Below are positions 61,302-64,000 of a stretch of 64,000 bases of DNA, piece after piece (position 1 is the first letter of the stretch; every line of letters starts with the position of its first letter). The stretch is taken from the NCBI GenBank assembly GCA_965263335.1, contig CBDHHE010000001.1:2294001-2358000 (forward strand), written 5' to 3'. This DNA is from Thermohalobaculum sp965263335 (GTDB taxonomy: Bacteria > Pseudomonadota > Alphaproteobacteria > Rhodobacterales > Rhodobacteraceae). The notes below the pieces were generated by a model. The model did not search any database, was not told the DNA's origin, and was given only the letters and a program-made list of their open reading frames with translations. The position numbers and the translations under genes were made by a program.

Positions 61302-62693
61302 TCAGCTCACCCAGGGCCCGTGAAAACCGGTTCCGTCCCGGTCGGTTCGCTCAAATCCGTGCTGTCCGAAATAGTCACGCAGACCTTGCAGAAGATTCGC
61401 GGTGCCGCGCGGGCATGTGAGCTGGTCGACATAGACCAGCGCACTCCCCAAAGCAGGCGCCGGATATCCGCCCAGCGCCGCTGCCGAGACGGTCTCGCGC
61501 AATGAAGTCATGAGCGGCGCGAGCCGATCCTGAAACGCCGGCCCAGCCAGCAGCGACGCATCCGGCTCCGCCTCAAATGCACTGGCCACATCATCCAGCA
61601 TGTCGGAGCGGATGATGCATCCCGCCCGCCAGACGCGGGCAATCTGCGCGAAATCGAGATTCCAGGCGTACTCACGCGATGCCTGCGCCAGCAGCTCGAA
61701 ACCCTGCGCATAGGCGATGATCTTTCCGGCGTACAAGGCATCGTGCAGGACTTGGACATCAGGCACGCGCGCCTTCGTGTCGGACCGCAAGCTCTCGCTC
61801 CCTCTCAGCTCCCCAACCGATGAGAGATTGCGCGCGCCGACTGCGGCTTCGATGGTGTTGGCGACAGACCCGAGCCGAAGAGCTTCAATCGCAGACCATC
61901 GGCCGGTGCCTTTCTGCCCTGCACGGGCTGCAATGACCTGCAACAGCGGACGCCCGCTCAGGGCATCGCGGGCGGCCGCGACGTCTGCTGTGATCTCGAC
62001 CAGATACGAGGCCAGTGCGCCCGTCGACCAGTTTCGGAAAAGCTCCGCAACCCGGTCTTCATCAAACCCGAGGCCATCTCGCATCAGCCCGTAGACCTCG
62101 GCAATCATCTGCATGTCGGCATACTCGATGCCGTTGTGCACGGTCTTGACGAAGTGTCCCGCGCCATCGGGGCCAAGCCATGCCGCACATGGCGCGTCGC
62201 CGAACCGGGCAGCGATCGCTGTGAACATGGGCGCCACCCTATCCCAGACCGCGGGCGAACCTCCGGCCATGAGTGCAGGTCCGTGTCGTGCCCCCTCGGC
62301 GCCACCCGAGACACCCATGCCAAAGAAGCTGAGCCCCCGCGCCTCGAGAGCAGCCGCACGACGGCGGGTATCGTGAAAGTCGGAGTTCCCCGCATCGATC
62401 AAGAGATCCCCGAGCGATGCATGTTCTGAGAGCGCTTCGATGGCTGCATCGGTGGCCTCGCCAGCCGGCACCAGCATGATGACCGGGCGCGGCGGGCGGA
62501 TTGCGCCGACAAGCGCCCCGGCACTCGGGCAATCAACAAAACGGTCGGCGAACGCCCCGGATGCCAATGCGCACCGCCGGTTGGCGTCGTGATCGTGGAC
62601 GGCCACGCGAAAGCCCTTTTCAGCGAGGTTCAGCGCGAGGTTCGCCCCCATGACCCCCAAACCGACCACGCCGATGTCTGCGAGGTCATCCAT
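61302..62693 (-). CDS. gnd: 6-phosphogluconate dehydrogenase (decarboxylating)
   Basis: 463 residues, near the normal 470 of dimeric enzymes. 'IGVVGLGVMGANLALNLAEKGFRVAVHDH' binds NADP; 'MGVSGGAEGARHGPALMAGG', 'GHFVKTVHNGIEYADMQMIAE' (catalytic Lys and Asn-Glu), 'AGQKGTGRWSAIEAL' and C-terminal 'RDYFGQHGFERTD' are the usual motifs. It converts 6-phosphogluconate to ribulose 5-phosphate and CO2. Divergent from the gluconokinase gene (88 bp apart), so the kinase and dehydrogenase of the pathway share a control region; no TGTTAYCGATAACA site is seen there. The last 100 residues are less conserved than usual. Confidence 0.93.
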   Translation of the reverse strand: MDDLADIGVVGLGVMGANLALNLAEKGFRVAVHDHDANRRCALASGAFADRFVDCPSAGALVGAIRPPRPVIMLVPAGEATDAAIEALSEHASLGDLLIDAGNSDFHDTRRRAAALEARGLSFFGMGVSGGAEGARHGPALMAGGSPAVWDRVAPMFTAIAARFGDAPCAAWLGPDGAGHFVKTVHNGIEYADMQMIAEVYGLMRDGLGFDEDRVAELFRNWSTGALASYLVEITADVAAARDALSGRPLLQVIAARAGQKGTGRWSAIEALRLGSVANTIEAAVGARNLSSVGELRGSESLRSDTKARVPDVQVLHDALYAGKIIAYAQGFELLAQASREYAWNLDFAQIARVWRAGCIIRSDMLDDVASAFEAEPDASLLAGPAFQDRLAPLMTSLRETVSAAALGGYPAPALGSALVYVDQLTCPRGTANLLQGLRDYFGQHGFERTDRDGTGFHGPWVS

Positions 62694-62781
62694 CCTTCAA
62701 TCCTTTTCGGCGTGCTCCCCGGATGACGGGCATGCTACGCACTGGCACGCGGTGCGCAACAAGATGCACGGGGGAGCGACG

Positions 62782-63303
62782 ATGGAGCATGCAAACATCC
62801 CGAAGCGGCTGATCGTAATGGGCGTGACAGGGTCCGGGAAAACAACAGTCAGTGCTTTGTTGGCAGGGCGACTGGATGCGGTGTTCCTCGACGGCGATGA
62901 CTATCATCCACCCTCCAATGTCGCAAAAATGTCTGCCGGCGAGGCGCTCACCGATGCCGATCGATGGCCCTGGCTGGATCGCTTGGGCGGAGTGATGGAA
63001 GACGCCGTCGCGCGTGAGGGGAGAGTGGTGCTGGCGTGCTCGGCCCTGAGAAGGACATACCGCGACAGGCTGACTTCAGCCTGCAGGTCTGCACCTCTCT
63101 TCGTCCATCTGTCCGGCACCCGAGACGTCATCCATGACCGCATGACGGCGCGGCGGGAACACTTCATGCCGGTGACGTTGCTCGACAGCCAGATCGCTAC
63201 GCTCGAGCCGATAGAGCCGGATGAGAACGCCATCGTCACGCCGATTGATGCGCCGGTGGACGAGGTTGTTGGCCGCATTCTGGGGCAACTCGGGGCGAGG
63301 TAA
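62782..63303 (+). CDS. gntK: Gluconokinase
   Basis: 173 residues from the ATG at 62782, preceded by GGGGGAG; ATG 62764 and further starts in frame lack that spacing. P-loop 'VMGVTGSGKTTVSALLAGRL', 'FLDGDDYHPPSNVAKMSAGEALTDADRWPWLDRL' (substrate binding), 'LACSALRRTYRDRL' and 'RREHFMPVTLLDSQIATLEPIE' are the GntK family motifs. Phosphorylates gluconate to 6-phosphogluconate, the substrate of the divergent Gnd. Its stop is one base from that of the cytochrome b561 gene (convergent). Confidence 0.94.
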   Translation: MEHANIPKRLIVMGVTGSGKTTVSALLAGRLDAVFLDGDDYHPPSNVAKMSAGEALTDADRWPWLDRLGGVMEDAVAREGRVVLACSALRRTYRDRLTSACRSAPLFVHLSGTRDVIHDRMTARREHFMPVTLLDSQIATLEPIEPDENAIVTPIDAPVDEVVGRILGQLGAR

Positions 63304-63304
63304 C

Positions 63305-64000
63305 TCACTGCGGTGCTGACGGCGGGCGCTCCTCCGGTGCGAGGCGTCGCACCCCCCAACCGATTGGTCGACGCCGATTGCCCGGAAACGCCGGATCAGC
63401 GCCCCAGATTGCCTGATATGTGTCCACCGCCATGCCACGGCGTTGGAGCGTGGCGAACACCGCGATCAGCAGCGCCCACCAAAGACCGAGGGCGAGCCAC
63501 ATCCAGCCGGGTGCATTCGCCTGCCAAAGCCCCGAGATGATGCCCCAACAGGCGATCAGCAAGAGCCCGTATCCGGCGGACTTGTGAAAATGCTCGAAGA
63601 TGATACGGCGACGCGTCATGTCGAAATGGTCTCCACGCAGGGTTGGCTCGGTTGGCCCGCCCTTGCTGCCTCTGAACCACCCGGCAAAGAACTGAAGTCC
63701 GGCAAATCCGGTGATCGCCCAGCCGAGTGTCGCATGCGTGCCTGTGCCGGAGCCGTCAGCGGCAATGATCAGCCCGAGGGCCAGCAGCATCAGCAGCCCT
63801 CCGGCGTACTGGAGACTGAGATGCGCGCGCCACCAGGCGCGATTGTCGAGCTCGGAGGGCCAGTTCTGTCCGGGCGTCACTTTCCAGAACCGCGCGATCA
63901 GGATGCCCAACGGGAACAGTCCCCCCCAGGCAAGCACCATCAACCGGCCGTGCCAGGAGACATAGACGCCGACCTGATGCGCGCGATCAGGATCGATCGG
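63305..64000 (-). CDS. Cytochrome b561-domain membrane protein (partial)
   Basis: 231 codons visible; the frame stays open to the window edge ('DRAHQVGVYVSWHGRLMVLAWG'), so the true start lies beyond it, and the TTG at 63943 is not the beginning. Membrane helices carry the heme-ligating histidines of b561/DOMON-associated domains: 'SWHGRLMVLAW', 'RAHLSLQYAGGLLMLLALGLII', 'GTHATLGWAITGF' and 'FEHFHKSAGYGLLLIACWGIISG'. The C-terminal 55 residues are soluble and rich in Pro and Arg. Likely a two-heme transmembrane electron carrier; an upstream DOMON or cytochrome domain may be present outside the window. Confidence 0.85.
   Translation of the reverse strand, partial: PIDPDRAHQVGVYVSWHGRLMVLAWGGLFPLGILIARFWKVTPGQNWPSELDNRAWWRAHLSLQYAGGLLMLLALGLIIAADGSGTGTHATLGWAITGFAGLQFFAGWFRGSKGGPTEPTLRGDHFDMTRRRIIFEHFHKSAGYGLLLIACWGIISGLWQANAPGWMWLALGLWWALLIAVFATLQRRGMAVDTYQAIWGADPAFPGNRRRPIGWGVRRLAPEERPPSAPQ

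Noticed and set aside
1..64000. CRISPR arrays, tRNA or rRNA genes, insertion sequences or prophage genes
   Set aside because: No regular short repeats with spacers, transposase or integrase motifs, or RNA gene signatures were seen by eye in any region; small RNA genes could still be missed.

Overview
The window is GC-rich and tightly packed, with many 4-bp start/stop overlaps. It looks like part of the chromosome or a large replicon of an alphaproteobacterium, most likely Rhodobacteraceae/roseobacter. The basis is gene content and style: a TRAP importer, several ABC importers, an RTX protein, a DUF1194 protein, a FIST protein, a WecB-sugar transferase fusion and many FCD-GntR/LysR-type catabolic modules. 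No rRNA, tRNA, insertion sequence, phage gene or CRISPR array was recognised. The first and last genes run off the window.

Layout. 1-0.9 kb: tail of a peptide-type ABC binding protein. 1.0-3.7 kb: exported alpha/beta hydrolase and FMN-binding protein, divergent from a LysR regulator. 4.0-6.4 kb: RTX calcium-binding protein and a secreted VWA-like DUF1194 protein. 6.5-12.8 kb: GntR regulator divergent from a TRAP importer with enlarged membrane subunits, then a ketopantoate-reductase-like protein and a DJ-1/PfpI protein. 12.9-41.0 kb: a large amide/ureide/hydantoin-type catabolic region. It holds an ABC importer with an amidohydrolase, an arylmalonate-decarboxylase-like protein, an M20 carbamoylase, a racemase-like protein without its cysteines, two allantoinase-like deacetylase-fold proteins, a five-gene operon with two HyuA/HyuB pairs and an SDR, further SDRs, an MDR reductase, a flavoprotein and a complete five-gene oligopeptide-type ABC importer. 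41.1-56.2 kb: a Wzx/Wzy-type exopolysaccharide locus (OPX lipoprotein, flippase, three glycosyltransferases, polymerase, chain-length protein, WecB-sugar transferase fusion). A signalling operon is embedded in it: FIST sensor, LOV-PAS hybrid histidine kinase, LuxR-type response regulator. 56.2-64.0 kb: a globin, then an idonate/gluconate module (gluconolactonase, HbpS-like protein, idonate and gluconate dehydrogenases, hydroxyacid dehydrogenase, 6-phosphogluconate dehydrogenase, gluconokinase), then a partial cytochrome b561.

How the parts work together. The 13-41 kb region can be read as uptake of cyclic or linear amides followed by ring opening (HyuAB, allantoinase-like enzymes), carbamoyl hydrolysis, decarboxylation or isomerisation and dehydrogenation; the substrate is not known. 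The polysaccharide locus appears to be under the embedded sensor system. A dyad related to CTATCCNAANGGATAG occurs upstream of three of its transcription units, and the kinase carries a LOV domain with the flavin-binding cysteine, so blue-light control of polysaccharide is the most testable new hypothesis. The sugar-acid module carries two near-identical palindromes (TGTTAYCGATAACA) that resemble GntR/IdnR-type LacI-family operators, while no such regulator lies in the window.

Starts were chosen by Shine-Dalgarno match, signal peptide, family start and overlap with the upstream gene. All functional names rest on reading motifs by eye; no database search was possible.
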